From: JASLCR01 sp964384345
Lineage (GTDB): Bacteria > Patescibacteriota > Saccharimonadia > Saccharimonadales > Saccharimonadaceae
Direction of reading: 5' to 3'
DNA: 64,000 nucleotides
NCBI GenBank assembly: GCA_964384345.1
Contig: CAYLKD010000003.1
Coordinates: forward strand, 1 to 64,000
Each line of letters starts with the position of its first letter. Position 1 is the first letter of the stretch. Under the pieces are notes generated by a model. The model worked only from the letters and a program-made list of their open reading frames with translations, searched no databases and had not been told where the DNA came from. Positions 1 to 8,224 of the stretch are shown in pieces. The translations under genes were made by a program, and so were the position numbers.

Positions 1-1
1 T

Positions 2-1030
2 AAAGTGCTTGATTTCTTTACTCCTTTTGTAAAGGGGCGCAAGATTGGTATTGTCGGTGGAGCTGGTGTTGGTAAAACAGTGCTCACGATGGAGATTATT
101 AACAACGTGGCTACGGGAAGCGGCGCGCTGTCGATTTTTGCTGGTATTGGTGAGCGCATTCGCGAAGGACACGAGCTCTACAAAACGCTCGATGATAATG
201 AGTTGCTCAAAACAACCGCCATGTTCTTCGGTCAAATGAATGAGAATCCAGTGCAACGTAGTTTGATTGGACTGAGCGCGATTACGCTCGCTGAATACTT
301 CCGTGATGATCAGAAAAAAGACGTGCTGCTGTTTGCCGACAACATGTATCGCTATATTCAGGCGAAAAATGAGGTATCGACAATCATTGACCAGACGCCG
401 GCAGAAGGTGGGTACCAGCCGACGGTGTTCTCCGATGTAAAAACCTTTCAAGATAGGCTTGCCAGCAACGAAAATGGTTCTATTACAGCCTTGCAGACGA
501 TCTACGTGCCTGCAGATGACCTTTCTGACCCGGCAGTGCAGATGATTCAGCATGAGCTTGACTCAACTATCGTGCTGTCCCGTGCAGTTGCAGCTCAAGG
601 TATTCGACCAGCTGTTGATATCCTTGCTTCGAAATCAAGCTTGTTGACACCAGAAGTTGTCGGTGAGCGACACTATGACCTTGCGACGCGAGCAACAGCA
701 ATTTTGCAAAAATACGAATCACTTAAAGGTATCATTGCAATCATCGGTGAATCAGAACTATCGAGTGAAGACCGGGATGATTACAACAAGGCTAAAGAAC
801 TGATTGAATTCTTTAAGCAACGTTTCAATGTCATGGAAAAAGTGACCGGTATTCCAGGTGAACACATGACCCGTGAAAAGACACTGGACGGTGTGGAGGC
901 AATTATCGGCAAGAGTCCTGATAAAGTGCCTGCGGTAGATACAACTACGTCAGCATCGAATGACGCTACGCCTGCCGCCACAACACAAAGCCTATCTCCA
1001 GCAAACGAGCCAGTCAAAGAGGCAGCATAA
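2..1030 (+). CDS. atpD: F1Fo ATP synthase subunit beta, 5' truncated by window edge
   Basis: Catalytic beta subunit of the F1 motor, which makes ATP from the ion gradient (or runs in reverse) on the cytoplasmic face of the membrane. The visible part is about 342 codons; the N-terminal barrel and roughly the first 130 residues lie outside the window. The Walker A loop GGAGVGKT, the GERIREG segment, the Walker B-like LLFADNMYR and the family signature PAVDILASKS are all readable. The C-terminal domain carries GESELSSEDR in place of the DELSEED loop and ends in a Ser/Thr/Ala/Pro-rich tail of about 35 residues that standard beta subunits lack. Its stop overlaps the start of atpC by one base (TAATG), so the two are translationally coupled. 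Identity is certain; the low-complexity tail is the only oddity. Confidence 0.97.
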   Translation, partial: KVLDFFTPFVKGRKIGIVGGAGVGKTVLTMEIINNVATGSGALSIFAGIGERIREGHELYKTLDDNELLKTTAMFFGQMNENPVQRSLIGLSAITLAEYFRDDQKKDVLLFADNMYRYIQAKNEVSTIIDQTPAEGGYQPTVFSDVKTFQDRLASNENGSITALQTIYVPADDLSDPAVQMIQHELDSTIVLSRAVAAQGIRPAVDILASKSSLLTPEVVGERHYDLATRATAILQKYESLKGIIAIIGESELSSEDRDDYNKAKELIEFFKQRFNVMEKVTGIPGEHMTREKTLDGVEAIIGKSPDKVPAVDTTTSASNDATPAATTQSLSPANEPVKEAA

Positions 1031-1332
1031 TGGCTGAAGAGATCACTGAAGTAGCCGCAGAACCAATTGCAAAAGCACATACTAGTAAGCCTACTATTGC
1101 AGTCAAAGTCTATGCTCCATTCAAAATATATTACGAAGGCGAAGCCTATAGCGTAAGTGCCGTCAATGCTTCCGGCCCTTTTGATGTGTTACCTAAACAC
1201 CACAACTTTTTGTGTATGCTAACACCGTGCGATCTACAGATCGTCAGCCCAGAAGGCGAAAAATTGATCAAGATCAATCGGGCGCTGATGCACGTCAAAG
1301 CCGAGACAATCACGGTATTTGTCGACGTCTAG
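1030..1332 (+). CDS. atpC: F1Fo ATP synthase epsilon subunit, N-terminal domain only
   Basis: Small stalk subunit that couples rotation of the c-ring to the F1 head. After a 20-residue Ala/Glu-rich leader the protein follows the epsilon beta-sandwich, with the diagnostic stretch GPFDVLPKHHNFLCML (about residues 49-64), the equivalent of the G-F-x-ILP-x-H segment. At 100 residues it is shorter than the usual 130-140: the C-terminal helical hairpin, which in many bacteria inhibits ATP hydrolysis, is absent. It is coupled to atpD by a one-base overlap and is the last gene of the operon, as is normal for atpC. A short epsilon without the inhibitory hairpin is an inference from length and sequence only. 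Confidence 0.9.
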   Translation: MAEEITEVAAEPIAKAHTSKPTIAVKVYAPFKIYYEGEAYSVSAVNASGPFDVLPKHHNFLCMLTPCDLQIVSPEGEKLIKINRALMHVKAETITVFVDV

Positions 1333-1339
1333 ATCTGTA

Positions 1340-2347
1340 TTAATTTGTTACAAAATAATCAAACGCAAAAACTTGGCGGGCTGGCGCTGAGTTAGCGGTA
1401 CAAATACTAAAGCCCGTCGCATCGCGATCGACGTAATACTGTGTTTGGCCAGCACCATTACCGACTGGGCTGACGATGACATGAGGTTGGTTTGTAAAAC
1501 GCTGACTAAAACTGATGCGCGCAAAGCAGCCTGCTGATGGACTGGCGCCAGTATTGATATTGATTGTTCCTGTTGTATCAGAGCCGTTGATCGATACGGA
1601 GCCACCACCACCGAGTGCATTGCCAGGTGACCGGCTTGGGCTTGGGCCGGTGAAGCTAATGTGATTTGGGATCTCGAGAGATCCATTGCCGCTCAGAATT
1701 AACCGTGTCACAGTAATCTGAGATGCAGTCATTGGTCCACTAAATGATGAAGCACCAGATACATTGAGATCACGCAGCGTTGTGCTGCCTTGAACGGCGG
1801 CGTTTTGGGCAACCTGCAGGCTGCTTATTTGGGCTTGTCCGAGATTCGCAGCACCAGAAACGGTGATAGTCGGACCAGTGATACCACCACCAGACTGGAA
1901 GTTACCAGCTACATTGAGATTGCCACGCATCAATGTTTGACCGGCGATGACTGCATTGCCTTGAATGGTTAGCGTTTGCGAAGAGCTCCCGACGCTTGCA
2001 TCAGTGTTAGCCAGTTGTTTAAGTGCATCCTGAGTGAGTGACTGCGCAGCGATGCTTGGAACATCCGGAACTTTTTTGCTATTGAGATAATTGACAAGCG
2101 CAAGTGCTCCAGCGACGACGACGAGCAGTATGAAGATCAACAGATATAAATTAACTTTGCGAAAGAATCGCTTGATCGGTGAACCCTTTTTTGGACCTTG
2201 TTGTGTTGCTGCAGTAGAGGGATTGGCCGCCGCCTGTGCTGTCACCTCTTCAGCAAGATCATCAGGAGTACGACTCAGTGCGTCTGCTGGCGCTTCTGAG
2301 TTATTTGCTGGCGGTTCCACTGGAGTGGGTGTTTTGTCTGGTTCCAT
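1340..2347 (-). CDS. Membrane-anchored surface protein with bactofilin-like repeats
   Basis: Not a family I can name with certainty. Residues 1-55 are a Pro/Ala/Thr-rich, disordered cytoplasmic segment ending in basic residues; residues about 67-87 form one hydrophobic helix, so the remaining 250 residues should be outside the cell. That ectodomain begins with short repeated strands of the type LTIQGNAVIAG, MRGNLNVAGNF and ITVSGAANLGQ, a periodic pattern like bactofilin or polymer-forming beta-solenoids. It ends in a compact domain of about 75 residues with two cysteines (SAGCFARI and FSICTANS), possibly a disulfide. It is divergent from the surface locus that starts at 2455 and its stop lies 7 bases from the convergent atpC stop. 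Surface or cell-envelope structural role is inferred. Confidence 0.75.
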   Translation of the reverse strand: MEPDKTPTPVEPPANNSEAPADALSRTPDDLAEEVTAQAAANPSTAATQQGPKKGSPIKRFFRKVNLYLLIFILLVVVAGALALVNYLNSKKVPDVPSIAAQSLTQDALKQLANTDASVGSSSQTLTIQGNAVIAGQTLMRGNLNVAGNFQSGGGITGPTITVSGAANLGQAQISSLQVAQNAAVQGSTTLRDLNVSGASSFSGPMTASQITVTRLILSGNGSLEIPNHISFTGPSPSRSPGNALGGGGSVSINGSDTTGTININTGASPSAGCFARISFSQRFTNQPHVIVSPVGNGAGQTQYYVDRDATGFSICTANSAPARQVFAFDYFVTN

Positions 2348-2454
2348 ATCTCTATTTTTTGCTTATGCTTGTTACGACTAGCTTACTATACAACGCAAGT
2401 AGGCGCCAGTTGAGTTTTACGCCGCGCTAAGGGATAATACTAAAGATAAAGCTT

Positions 2455-3201
2455 ATGCGATGTTTACAAAGATTTGGGCAATATTCACGGATGGTAGGCC
2501 TAGGACTGCTTATTACTGTTTTGGGTGGCGCGGCAACGGCGTATGCTGATACCGCCAGCTCGTCAAATTATCAGATGACACAGACGCAGTTTGGGGTGAG
2601 TTCAAATCAACAAAACTGTTCAAGCCAATATTGCGCCAAAGCTTCCATCGGTGATCCCGCATCGGGTAAATCCGATAGTTCCACAAAGACCGCCACGTTT
2701 GGCACAATCGAGGGCGGGGAACCACTACTAGAAGTAATCGTCCAGCCGGGACAATCAGACCTTGGCATACTGACGACCGATAAGACGTCGTCAAAAACGA
2801 TGATCGTTCAAATACGCAACTATCTCAGTAGCGGGTACGTATTGCAGATCACTGGTCAATCTCCTACCTACGCTGGCCATGCTCTCAACACCCCGACGAC
2901 GCCAACCGCTGCAACGCCTGGTACCGAACAATTCGCCATCAATGCCGCCGCAAATACAACCCCAGCTATCGGAGCAAACGCAGTGCAAGTTCCAGATAAT
3001 TTAACCAGTTTCGGAACAGTAGCTGCCAGCTACAGCACCCCAAATCTATTTAAGTACGTTAGTGGCGATGTGGTCGCAAGTAGCACCAAGTCTTCGGGAC
3101 GAACGGACTACACAATAAGTATGATCGTCAATGTCGCAAATTCCACGCCGGCCGGTCGCTATCAGGGTGATTTTTCAGCGGTTGTCATTCCTACTTACTA
3201 A
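2455..3201 (+). CDS. Secreted surface protein, short member of paralogous family
   Basis: A 248-residue protein with an N-terminal signal peptide (hydrophobic about 13-30, cleavage likely after AYA-D). It carries the C-terminal domain shared with the proteins at 3324, 4952 and 8225: a G-rich strand (SSGYVLQITGQ), a TEQFAIN block, a FKYVSGDVV block and the terminal TPAGRYQGDFSAVVIPTY, which matches the TPAGxY ending of its paralogues. It lacks their N-terminal domain; the first 90 residues instead hold two cysteines in NCSSQYCAK. No C-terminal anchor or sorting signal is seen, so attachment is unexplained. It is the first gene of a unidirectional surface locus. The function is unknown; a role as an exported surface subunit is inferred from context and duplication. 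Confidence 0.8.
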   Translation: MRCLQRFGQYSRMVGLGLLITVLGGAATAYADTASSSNYQMTQTQFGVSSNQQNCSSQYCAKASIGDPASGKSDSSTKTATFGTIEGGEPLLEVIVQPGQSDLGILTTDKTSSKTMIVQIRNYLSSGYVLQITGQSPTYAGHALNTPTTPTAATPGTEQFAINAAANTTPAIGANAVQVPDNLTSFGTVAASYSTPNLFKYVSGDVVASSTKSSGRTDYTISMIVNVANSTPAGRYQGDFSAVVIPTY

Positions 3202-3222
3202 TCACAAAAAAGTCTTAAATGT

Positions 3223-3266
3223 TGTGGATAAGTCTATTGCATTTCTCATACTGCTAATGGTAGAAT
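3223..3266 (+). promoter_or_regulatory. Promoter with upstream DnaA-box-like element
   Basis: TGTGGATAA at 3223-3231 is followed by TTGCAT (3237-3242), an 18-bp spacer and TAGAAT (3261-3266), about 57 bases before the start at 3324. The nonamer is the exact complement of the consensus DnaA box TTATCCACA. The same nonamer precedes the promoter of the paralogous gene at 8225. Confidence 0.6.
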
Positions 3267-3323
3267 ACACAACGTACCTCTATAAAAGGATCAAAAATAA
3301 ACATAACAGGAGATATACAAAAA

Positions 3324-4835
3324 ATGTATACACTCAAATCAATAGCTCAGCGGAGCACTATGCTTGGAGCAGCCTTCGCGCTTGTTGCAGCAACATTGCT
3401 ACCAGCTGCATCTGTATTTGCGGATGCGTTGAACCCGCTTACTGAGCGTTCGTTGCTACTTAGTAGCTCGGCGCCAGGATTCCAGAATACAGACGGTTCT
3501 GGTAACTCCGAAACAGCCCTCAACGCCAACGGAGACGAATTTGCTCCTCCAGGATCAGGTCCAAATGGTATGAAGAGTGGTGAAACATTTAGTTTCAACG
3601 TCAGCACCGACAGCTCTATAACTGGTAAGGCTATCAAAGCCTTCACATTGCAATACTGTGCAACAGCAGCAGGTCTTTGTAAGGCACCAGGCAATAACGC
3701 TGGTGATTTCCTAACTACAAACCGTAAAACAAATGCTGCAGCTCTTGCTTCTGGTGATAACACGAGCGACCTTGATGTGGTCGGTGCATTCACAGAAGGC
3801 ACAGCTGGCGGTCAATTCCAAGTTATCGTTGACGGCGTTCCTCAAACTGGCTGGTCAATGACACAGAAAAACGTTGAAGATCCAGCCTACATTGGCGGCG
3901 GTCTCACTGGTACGAAAAACTTTATAGTTCTGACAAACGCCACTGGCGCAACTCCTACCACTGGTAAAAACGTCAAAATCGTTTTCCACGCCTCTACTAA
4001 TGCTTACATCACAAACCCAGGTGCTGGTGCGTTCTTTGTACGTATGAACACCTACAATGATGACAACACTAGTGGAACAGCTTTGCTTCCAAACACAAGT
4101 GCTAACATTCTCGATGGAGGTGTTACTGTTGCAAACGTTATGACTGACTCAATTCACATTACCACCAAGGTACTGGAAACAATGTCTTTCTCTGTTGGTA
4201 CAGTAAATCCCGACAACGTGAATATGGGATCTCATGGTAGCTGCGACCCTATTAATGTCGTAAACGGTAACCGACTACAGCTTGGTAACCCAAATGCTGA
4301 ATACTCACTAGAGACAGGTAAAGCGTACGACGTCAATTCATATTGGCGCCTCTCATCCAACTCTTCAGGTGGAGCAACAGTATATTACTCAGGCAATACG
4401 CTTGCAAACACCGTTGGTGACGAGATTAAATCAATTGGTACAACTGCTGGCACGCCTAATGGTGGATTAGATTACAGTCACCCTGGCACAGAGCAGTTCG
4501 GTCTGGCACTTGTTAATCCTGCCACAGACACACTCGGTACAGGTACATTTGATACCGCTTGGACACTTTCACACACTACTCCACTAGTAGTTGAAAGTGA
4601 TTACTCCCAAGGTGATGGAACAATTAACTCAGTTGATCCTAACGATCCTTCTACAAACGCAAAGTTTGCCTTTGATAAAGCAAGCTTGACGGTTCCTCGT
4701 TTGATCGCACAAGAAAACTCGACAGTTGTTGACTGCTCAACGGCAAAGGTTCGTTACGTAGCTAACATCGCTGCGAACACCCCAGCTGGTGTATATACAA
4801 CCAAGATCAACTACCTCGCAGCTCCACAGTACTAG
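3324..4835 (+). CDS. Major secreted surface protein, two-domain paralogous family
   Basis: The largest member (503 residues) of the secreted family in this locus. The signal peptide covers about residues 1-33 (ends SVFA-DA). The N-terminal domain starts with TERSLLLSSSAPGF and has a cysteine pair in LQYCATAAGLCKAP, matching the RSIxLSSS and C...C-xPTG pattern of 4952 and 8225. The C-terminal domain has LETMSFSV, YWRLSSNSSGGATVYYSG, TEQFGLALV and the terminal NTPAGVYTTKINYLAAPQY. A good Shine-Dalgarno AGGAG lies about 12 bases before ATG. It is followed by a perfect 12-bp terminator at 4867, so it is probably made from its own strong promoter as a single-gene mRNA. An abundant surface or S-layer-like subunit is plausible but not shown. 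Confidence 0.85.
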   Translation: MYTLKSIAQRSTMLGAAFALVAATLLPAASVFADALNPLTERSLLLSSSAPGFQNTDGSGNSETALNANGDEFAPPGSGPNGMKSGETFSFNVSTDSSITGKAIKAFTLQYCATAAGLCKAPGNNAGDFLTTNRKTNAAALASGDNTSDLDVVGAFTEGTAGGQFQVIVDGVPQTGWSMTQKNVEDPAYIGGGLTGTKNFIVLTNATGATPTTGKNVKIVFHASTNAYITNPGAGAFFVRMNTYNDDNTSGTALLPNTSANILDGGVTVANVMTDSIHITTKVLETMSFSVGTVNPDNVNMGSHGSCDPINVVNGNRLQLGNPNAEYSLETGKAYDVNSYWRLSSNSSGGATVYYSGNTLANTVGDEIKSIGTTAGTPNGGLDYSHPGTEQFGLALVNPATDTLGTGTFDTAWTLSHTTPLVVESDYSQGDGTINSVDPNDPSTNAKFAFDKASLTVPRLIAQENSTVVDCSTAKVRYVANIAANTPAGVYTTKINYLAAPQY

Positions 4836-4866
4836 GTCTCTAGATACTGAGAAATAAAAGGTAATA

Positions 4867-4899
4867 CTAATAGGCCTCATATACGAGGCCTATTAGTTT
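4867..4899 (+). terminator. Intrinsic terminator after the 3324 gene
   Basis: Perfect 12-bp stem (4867-4878 with 4885-4896) around the loop ATATAC, followed by a short T run. It separates the 3324 gene from the 4952 gene. Confidence 0.8.
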
Positions 4900-4951
4900 G
4901 TCATGAGCTAGTTGCTACCGTGAATCAATATACTCTTGTACAATAACAGCT

Positions 4952-6034
4952 ATGAGGCATAAGCTGTTTGTCCGACTCCATAGTATAGTCTTTTCGTGGC
5001 GCCAAGTGTGGTCCGAAGAGTTGGTAGCATTTTTTCTCGCACTTTTTATATTTATTGCGCCGGCTTCAGCAGCGATGCGCTTTCAGGACCGTAGTCTTTA
5101 TATCAATAGCAGTGAACCGGGTGCGACGACGTCATATACTATCTCGTTTCGCTATATGAGCCCGCAAGCAATCGGCTCGGTCGATATGCTGATATGTAAT
5201 AATCCTATCCCGTATGAGACGTGCGTACCCCCAACAGGTGTGGACGCTTCAAATGCGGTGCTGGCTAGCCAAACAGGTGAAATAGGCTTTTCGATACTAT
5301 CTAAAACAAACAATCATATCATTTTGACGCGTACGCCTGGCGCAATAACGACAGGCGGTACGGTGTCATCGTATACGTTCAATAACGTCAAGAACTCAGT
5401 AGACACCTCCCAGGCATTTGCGATACGTTTGCAAAGTCATACCTCAACCGATGCGACAGGCGCACAAGTTGATTTCGGCTCAGTAAGAAGCCAGATTGAA
5501 ACGGGCATAGTCCTCGAGACACAAGTACCTCCAATGCTAGTGTTTTGTCTAGCACAAGAGGTGAGCGACAATTGCGTGAGCACCAATGAAACGTACTACA
5601 GTGACATGGGCGACATGAGCGATACCAGTACATTGACTGCGCAGTCGCAGATGGCCGTCGGTACGAATGCATCGGGCGGATTTGCAATAACGGCTAACGG
5701 TACCGCACCTGCAGCTGGTACGAATGTGATAGATTCGCCAACAGTACCCACGCCCAGTACGTTAGGGCAAAATCAGTTTGGTATCAACCTTGTAGAAAAT
5801 AGTGTTCCTGCCGTAGGAGGAAATCCTGAAGGCGACTGGGTAAATGCAGTTCCAGCACCAGGCTATAATGAGCCAAATAAATACAAATATACTTCTGGTG
5901 ATGTCGTTGCATTTTCTCCAAATGTTAGTTTGATGAAGAAATATACCGTAAGTTATATCTTAAATTCAAGCAAAACTCTTCGTGCCGGTGTGTATACGAC
6001 AACGATAACCTATATAGCCAGCGGACAATTTTGA
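4952..6034 (+). CDS. Secreted surface protein, two-domain paralogous family
   Basis: A 360-residue exported protein. The signal is longer than in its paralogues: a basic stretch (residues 1-20) then a hydrophobic helix ending PASA-AM near residue 41. The N-terminal domain opens with FQDRSLYINSSEPGATTSYTI and contains the conserved cysteines (MLICNN and YETCVPPTG). The C-terminal domain has the block VGTNASGGFAITANGT, then QNQFGINLVEN, YKYTSGDVVAFS and the end RAGVYTTTITYIASGQF. No membrane anchor follows. A -10 box TACAAT (4939-4944) ends 7 nt before ATG and no Shine-Dalgarno is present, so the mRNA is probably leaderless. Function unknown; surface subunit by analogy with the other members. 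Confidence 0.82.
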   Translation: MRHKLFVRLHSIVFSWRQVWSEELVAFFLALFIFIAPASAAMRFQDRSLYINSSEPGATTSYTISFRYMSPQAIGSVDMLICNNPIPYETCVPPTGVDASNAVLASQTGEIGFSILSKTNNHIILTRTPGAITTGGTVSSYTFNNVKNSVDTSQAFAIRLQSHTSTDATGAQVDFGSVRSQIETGIVLETQVPPMLVFCLAQEVSDNCVSTNETYYSDMGDMSDTSTLTAQSQMAVGTNASGGFAITANGTAPAAGTNVIDSPTVPTPSTLGQNQFGINLVENSVPAVGGNPEGDWVNAVPAPGYNEPNKYKYTSGDVVAFSPNVSLMKKYTVSYILNSSKTLRAGVYTTTITYIASGQF

Positions 6035-6086
6035 TGGTACAATGCTGCTTATACTTAAATAGTAAACCGTAAGGAAAGAAAAAAAC

Positions 6087-7142
6087 ATGAACCGCCTAAA
6101 AAGCATAGCTTTGGTCGCTTGCGCAGTATTTATCGCTGTATCTTGCCTCCTGCCTGCCGCGCCAGCTGCTGCAATATCTTCATCAGCGCTTAGTATCGTT
6201 CCGAAAAAGACATATGTTATTGAACCTGGCAAATCTGCAAAGGATACGCTAGTTATCCGTAACCTCGACTTGCAGCAACCTCTAGAGCTAAACTTGAGAT
6301 TAGTCGATTTTACATTCACAGACGATAGTGGTGCCCCAAAGCTGTTGCTTGCACAGGATGCACCGCAGACAACGTGGTCTTTAAAACCATTCATAAATGT
6401 CCCGACATCAGTGACTGTTCCTGCAAATAGTAGTAAAACCATTGATATGAATGTGGCTATCCCAGCGGGTCATGGAGCAGGAAGCTATTATAGTGCTATC
6501 GTTTATTCATCTGGAGCCTCCGAGGGTGGTAACGTTGGATTAAGTGCATCAGGTGTCACATTAGTCTTTGCATCTATCCCAGGCAAAGTAGATGAAAACC
6601 TCAAACTCACAAAGTTTGGTGCATATACGGCAGCTACGACTGGTAAAGAAGCAGGGTACAACTTCATCACTGCTACCGAACCACAAACAATGGCTTATAC
6701 TTTGGCCAACAAAGGAAATGTTACAGAAAGTCCAGTCGGCAGTATCACTCTTAAAGATATGTTTGGGCATCAGTACAACATTTCCGATGTAAATCCAAAT
6801 GGTTCGTTAGCGTTGATTGGCCAATCCAGAACATTTATTGCCTGTGTAAAGTTAAAAGCTGAAAACTTGAACTTTTCAGGCACCCGTACCGAAGCGAAGA
6901 CGTGTGACTCAGCTGGTTTATGGCCAGGATTCTATTCGGCAAAACTCGATATTTTTTACGGTCAAAATGGCAACAACACACAAGAAATCATTAAAACCGC
7001 TCACTTCCTATACATGCCGTGGTGGTTTACGATCGCTCTCATTATCGCTCTACTCTTCATCGCATACTTTGCCTTCAAGGCTGTACGCTACATCCGTCAA
7101 AAATTCTTCGGCATGAGGTTAAACAAGACCTCTCGTCGCTAA
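6087..7142 (+). CDS. DUF916-like membrane-anchored surface protein
   Basis: A type I membrane protein: signal peptide at 1-31 (ends AAAA-IS), an ectodomain of about 270 residues, and a C-terminal transmembrane helix (about 309-331, WWFTIALIIALLF) followed by a basic cytoplasmic tail. The ectodomain begins LSIVPKKTYVIEPGKSAKDTLVIRN-like, uses PANSSKTIDMNVAIPAG and GAGSYYSAI, and has a second Ig-like unit with LANKGNVTESPVGSI. This order matches the DUF916 / WxL peptidoglycan-binding fold of Gram-positive surface complexes, as I remember it. It has its own Shine-Dalgarno (AAGGAAAG). The 9495 gene encodes a paralogue. The likely job is to hold the secreted paralogues at the cell surface; this is inference. 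Confidence 0.8.
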   Translation: MNRLKSIALVACAVFIAVSCLLPAAPAAAISSSALSIVPKKTYVIEPGKSAKDTLVIRNLDLQQPLELNLRLVDFTFTDDSGAPKLLLAQDAPQTTWSLKPFINVPTSVTVPANSSKTIDMNVAIPAGHGAGSYYSAIVYSSGASEGGNVGLSASGVTLVFASIPGKVDENLKLTKFGAYTAATTGKEAGYNFITATEPQTMAYTLANKGNVTESPVGSITLKDMFGHQYNISDVNPNGSLALIGQSRTFIACVKLKAENLNFSGTRTEAKTCDSAGLWPGFYSAKLDIFYGQNGNNTQEIIKTAHFLYMPWWFTIALIIALLFIAYFAFKAVRYIRQKFFGMRLNKTSRR

Positions 7143-7194
7143 ACATCGAAACCTCTTTTGTAACTCGGTGTAGCACGTTACAATAAGCATAACC

Positions 7195-8103
7195 ATGATT
7201 CGTTTTAGCACGGTAAAAGCATTATCCTTCCTGATCGGCGTCGCTGTGCTCAGTGTCTTAGGCTATATCCATACAGCAACTGCCTTAACGCCAATTCCGA
7301 ATCCAGACCCAAAACCAGGCTCGTTCGGTATTGAAGCAACTAAAAAACAAGCGCCCCCAACACAAGGTGCGACGATTACGACGCCAGGTCCAGGTGCAAC
7401 ATTTTCAACTTCACCTATAACCGTTGCTGGTATCTGTCCTGACAATCTGCTCGTTCAAGTGTATGACAATGGCGTAATGGTAGGTGCTGTGCTCTGTAAA
7501 GGTGGTAGTTATAGCTTGCAGGTCAGTCTGTTTGCTGGCACAAACGATTTGAGTGCTATCGTGTATGACGATTTAGATCAGGCGGGGCCGACTTCTAACA
7601 TTGTGACTGTGACGTATAACGACACGAATTTTACTGCCTTTGGTGCACTTGTCACTCTAACTAGTTCGTACGGACGCCGCTCGGCACCAGCAGGAAACTT
7701 GCTCGAGTGGCCACTACAACTATCTGGAGGAACTGGACCATACGCCTTTAGTATCGACTGGGGCGATGGGTCAGCACCTGAACTCAAAAGCCAGGCGTTA
7801 GCCGGGCTTATTACTATCTCGCACGTGTTTAAAAAAGCCGGTATCTACCAAGTCAATATCAAAGTAACCGATACAAATGGCGTCAGTGCATTCCTGCAAG
7901 TGATTGCAGTTGCCAACGGAAAACTCGACGGCACTTCGACGACATCCGAGGCAAAAACGACGCCGCCACCAAAAGTAATTTGGATTCCAACCACTGTTTC
8001 GGTCGCATTTTTGCTACCCGCATTTTGGCTTGGCCGTCGTAGTCAGCTCGTTTCTATCCGTAATAAAATGCTCAAAGAACGCGATACCTACGAAGCTAAA
8101 TAG
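7195..8103 (+). CDS. Membrane-anchored PKD-domain surface protein
   Basis: A 302-residue protein with signal peptide (about 1-31), a first Ig-like domain (about 60-150, with two cysteines in GICPDN and AVLCKGG that may pair), then a PKD domain (about 155-245) recognised by FSIDWGDGS and the HVFKKAGIYQVNIKVTDTNG segment. A Pro/Thr linker leads to a transmembrane helix (about 262-281) and a basic tail. PKD domains usually serve protein-protein or carbohydrate contacts on the outside of cells. It lies between the DUF916-like gene and the 8225 secreted paralogue, so it belongs to the same surface locus. A TACAAT box ends 10 nt before ATG (7179-7184). Domain call good; function unknown. Confidence 0.8.
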   Translation: MIRFSTVKALSFLIGVAVLSVLGYIHTATALTPIPNPDPKPGSFGIEATKKQAPPTQGATITTPGPGATFSTSPITVAGICPDNLLVQVYDNGVMVGAVLCKGGSYSLQVSLFAGTNDLSAIVYDDLDQAGPTSNIVTVTYNDTNFTAFGALVTLTSSYGRRSAPAGNLLEWPLQLSGGTGPYAFSIDWGDGSAPELKSQALAGLITISHVFKKAGIYQVNIKVTDTNGVSAFLQVIAVANGKLDGTSTTSEAKTTPPPKVIWIPTTVSVAFLLPAFWLGRRSQLVSIRNKMLKERDTYEAK

Positions 8104-8105
8104 CT

Positions 8106-8163
8106 TGTGGATAACTTTGTAGAAAAAAGGTGTTGACAATCATAAGCGTAATCGTGGTATAGT
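8106..8163 (+). promoter_or_regulatory. Promoter with upstream DnaA-box-like element
   Basis: TGTGGATAA at 8106-8114, then TTGACA at 8133-8138 and TATAGT at 8158-8163 (19-bp spacer, slightly long). It serves the 8225 surface gene after a 5' leader of about 55 nt. The nonamer is identical to the one upstream of the 3324 gene. Confidence 0.6.
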
Positions 8164-8224
8164 GAGCAGGTAACTAAACAAAACAAATAGTTTTATTAAC
8201 ATGAGGACGTGAGGAGAAGGAAAT

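Noticed and set aside
3223..8114. Replication origin suggested by DnaA boxes
   Set aside because: Only two isolated boxes 5 kb apart, both in gene promoters, no dnaA/dnaN nearby.
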